Part shown: positions 62,309 to 64,000 of the stretch, piece by piece
Position numbering within the stretch: the stretch's first letter is position 1
Layout: every line of letters begins with the position of its first letter
Origin: Mycolicibacterium brisbanense
GTDB taxonomy: Bacteria; Actinomycetota; Actinomycetes; Mycobacteriales; Mycobacteriaceae
Length of the DNA stretch: 64,000 bases
Reading direction: 5' to 3'
Assembly: GCF_001570425.1 (NCBI RefSeq)
Contig: NZ_BCSX01000053.1
Location: 186,001-250,000 of the forward strand
Notes under the pieces: model-generated
Told to the model about the DNA's origin: nothing
The model's input: the letters and a program-made list of their open reading frames with translations, nothing else
Database searches by the model: none
Made by a program: the position numbers and the translations under genes

Positions 62309-63421
62309 ATGTTGGTTCGGCATGTGAATCAGCCACACCCAGAGTTGTTCAGCCCGATCACCGTCGGGTCCCTGACCGTCCCCAACCGGTTTGCCATGGC
62401 CCCGATGACCCGTCGCGCGTCGCCGGAAGGCGTCCCGGGGCCCGACGTCGCGGCGTACTACGCGCGCCGCGCCGCCGGCGGGGTCGGCTTGATCATCACC
62501 GAGGGCGTGCGGTTGCCCGATCCCGTGGCCGGCTGGCCGTTCAACATCCCGACCCTGGCCGGTCCGGAGGTGCTGGCCGGCTGGCGAGCGGTCACCGACG
62601 CCGTACACGCTCACGGCTCAACCATCGCCGCCCAGCTGTGGCATCAAGGCGCTGAGCGCGATGACCGTGACGGGCTCGTCCCGGTCAGTCCGTCAGGCAT
62701 CAACTCCCTCGGCGAGGCCAAAGGGCGCGCCTTGCGCGCCGACGAACTGGCCGGCGTGGCCGCCGGTTTCGCCGAGGCGGCCCGCAACGCGAAGAATGCC
62801 GGGTTCGACGCCGTCGAGCTGCACGGTGCGCACGGCTATCTTCTCGACGAATTCCTGTGGGAGAGAACAAATCAGCGCACCGACGGGTACGGCGGCTCGA
62901 TCGTCGCGCGCACCCGGTTCCCGGTCGAGGTGATCACCGCGGTACGCGACGCTGTCGGTCCGGAGTTCCCGATCATCTATCGGTTCTCGCAGTGGAAGGC
63001 CAACGCCTACGACGCACACATTGCCGCCGACCCGGCTGAGTTGGAGGCGGTGTTGACACCGCTGGTGAACGCGGGCGTGGACATCCTGCACCCGTCGACC
63101 CGCAGGCATTACGTGCCGGCGTTCCCGGGCTCCACGCGCAGCCTCGCGGGCTGGGTCAAGCAGATCACCGGCATCCCGGTCATCGGCGTAGGCTCCGTGG
63201 GGCTGGCCACCGAATTCAAGCCAGGCCGGGCCGATGGAGATGTGATCACCCCGGCTCCGGTGGACCGGGTGCTCGAGCAGTTCGCCGCAGGCGAGTTCGA
63301 CATCGTGGCCATCGGGCGGGCGTTGCTGGCCGACCCGGGCTGGGTGAACCGGTTGCGCGACGACACGCTCGACGGCTTCGGCGGCTACCACGCTGAAACC
63401 GCACTGGCCGGCTTGCATTGA
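62309..63421 (+). CDS. NADH:flavin oxidoreductase, old yellow enzyme family
   Basis: A 370-residue FMN-binding TIM-barrel ene-reductase. Signatures are LFSPITVGSLTVPNRFAMAPM at residue 13 onward, AAQLWHQGAERDDRDG, the active-site segment HGAHGYLLDEFLWERTNQR and DGYGGSIVARTRF. Members reduce activated C=C bonds with NAD(P)H. It closely follows the MarR-GNAT gene and could be part of a stress or xenobiotic response. ATG 62309 is used; GTG 62324 is another option. Confidence 0.9.
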   Translation: MLVRHVNQPHPELFSPITVGSLTVPNRFAMAPMTRRASPEGVPGPDVAAYYARRAAGGVGLIITEGVRLPDPVAGWPFNIPTLAGPEVLAGWRAVTDAVHAHGSTIAAQLWHQGAERDDRDGLVPVSPSGINSLGEAKGRALRADELAGVAAGFAEAARNAKNAGFDAVELHGAHGYLLDEFLWERTNQRTDGYGGSIVARTRFPVEVITAVRDAVGPEFPIIYRFSQWKANAYDAHIAADPAELEAVLTPLVNAGVDILHPSTRRHYVPAFPGSTRSLAGWVKQITGIPVIGVGSVGLATEFKPGRADGDVITPAPVDRVLEQFAAGEFDIVAIGRALLADPGWVNRLRDDTLDGFGGYHAETALAGLH

Positions 63422-63466
63422 CCATAGGCTGGGAACAGCCCGCCGCACCGCAACGTTAGGAAAGTC

Positions 63467-63832
63467 GTGAGCACGCAAGACATCACCGCAGAACAGTTCA
63501 ACGCCACCATTGCCGACAACGAGATCGTGCTGGTGGACTTCTGGGCGTCGTGGTGCGGGCCGTGTCGTGCGTTCGCGCCGACCTTCAAGGCCGCATCGGA
63601 GAAGCACCCCGACGTGGTATTCGCCAAGGTCGACACCGAGGCCGAGCAATCACTGGCGGCCGCTGCCGAGATCCGGTCCATCCCGACGCTGATGGCCTTC
63701 AAGAAGGGCAAGCTGGTGTTCAACCAGGCCGGCGCTCTGCCGCCCGCAGCACTCGAGGACCTGGTACAGAAGGTCAAGGATTTCGACGTCGACGCTGCGA
63801 TCGCCGCGCAAGGCGACGGCAAGCAGGTCTGA
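63467..63832 (+). CDS. trxA: Thioredoxin
   Basis: A 121-residue thioredoxin (Rv1471-like). The active site WCGPCR lies at about residues 28-33 within VDFWASWCGPCRAFAP, and the cis-Pro is in IRSIPTLMAFKKG. A short C-terminal extension carries an acidic helix. The cysteine pair reduces protein disulfides. GTG 63467 follows AGGAAA. The following gene has a separate leaderless promoter. Confidence 0.94.
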   Translation: MSTQDITAEQFNATIADNEIVLVDFWASWCGPCRAFAPTFKAASEKHPDVVFAKVDTEAEQSLAAAAEIRSIPTLMAFKKGKLVFNQAGALPPAALEDLVQKVKDFDVDAAIAAQGDGKQV

Positions 63833-63880
63833 CCCGATCTGATCCGGGGTTGCTGCGCGCCCAGGCGGCCGGGCACGCGA

Positions 63881-63886
63881 TAGCGT
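63881..63886 (+). promoter_or_regulatory. -10 TAGCGT, leaderless type
   Basis: TAGCGT lies seven bases before GTG 63894 of the enoyl-CoA hydratase gene that runs out of the window. Confidence 0.5.
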
Positions 63887-63893
63887 GCTGTGC

Positions 63894-64000
63894 GTGACAG
63901 AGCCCAATCAGTTCGTCCTTATCGACCATCCGCGGCCGGGTGTCGCCCTGGTGACCTTGAACCGGCCCGAGCGGATGAACTCGATGGCGTTCGACGTCAT
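63894..64000 (+). CDS. Enoyl-CoA hydratase/isomerase family (EchA12-like), partial
   Basis: The first 35 codons of a crotonase-family protein are visible, with GVALVTLNRPERMNSMAFDV, the N-terminal strand-turn-helix of enoyl-CoA hydratases. The gene is cut by the window end. Position after the thioredoxin gene matches EchA12 (Rv1472). The GTG start is supported by a leaderless -10. Confidence 0.8.
   Translation, partial: MTEPNQFVLIDHPRPGVALVTLNRPERMNSMAFDV

Overview
The window is a chromosomal core segment of a fast-growing mycobacterium (Mycolicibacterium-like). It has very high GC, many GTG starts and many leaderless-type promoters. Its gene order follows the M. tuberculosis stretch Rv1399c to Rv1472, with local losses and insertions, and it carries an MspA-type porin and phosphoenolpyruvate carboxylase, which M. 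tuberculosis lacks. I cannot name the species. I see no tRNA, rRNA, CRISPR array, insertion sequence, prophage or resistance island.

Layout. 1-3.4 kb: terminator hairpin, a frameshifted membrane/PQQ-propeller gene, a Thr-rich lipoprotein and a LipH/LipI-type esterase. 3.3-11.8 kb: YhhN-family membrane protein, priA, DUF2207 protein, lemA, then fmt-rsmB-ribD. 11.8-16.5 kb: an ABC ATPase fused to a cyclic-nucleotide-binding domain with its frameshifted permease, then the lprG-P55 lipid export pair. 16.6-19.6 kb: ribE-ribBA-ribH plus a PH-like membrane protein. 19.6-28.4 kb: lipoprotein gamma-glutamyltransferase, uvrC-rapZ-yvcK-whiA and an SLC13 permease. 28.5-31.9 kb: gap-pgk-tpiA-secG. 32.0-36 kb: MspA-like porin with a coupled exported protein, and ppc. 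36-38.5 kb: LLM oxidoreductase, a tandem Lrp/AsnC regulator and small genes. 38.5-45 kb: oxidative and non-oxidative pentose phosphate operon tkt-tal-zwf-opcA-pgl. 45-51.8 kb: ctaB, DUF1254 protein, qor, ATP-grasp protein, ctaA and an ABC exporter. 51.8-60 kb: mptB, then sufR-sufB-sufD-sufC-sufS-sufU-sufT. 60-64 kb: small membrane protein, an unknown 232-residue protein, a MarR-GNAT fusion, an old-yellow-enzyme homologue, thioredoxin and the start of an enoyl-CoA hydratase.

The genes form functional blocks: riboflavin synthesis, DNA repair and the whiA cluster, lower glycolysis with the PEP to oxaloacetate step, the pentose phosphate pathway, heme A synthesis and Fe-S cluster assembly. Stop/start overlaps of the ATGA or GTGA type are frequent and imply translational coupling. 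About twenty genes have a TANNNT-like -10 hexamer 6 or 7 nt before an ATG or GTG, the usual leaderless arrangement, and this fixes several starts.

I found no clearly new multi-gene system. The most interesting points are a perfect inverted repeat on the sufR start and -10 with a look-alike just after the suf operon, an inverted repeat on the -10 of the MarR-GNAT gene, a 27-bp in-frame tandem repeat in mptB, a porin coupled to a cysteine/proline-rich exported protein, head-to-head overlapping leaderless genes at 3.3 kb, and several short coupled reading frames.
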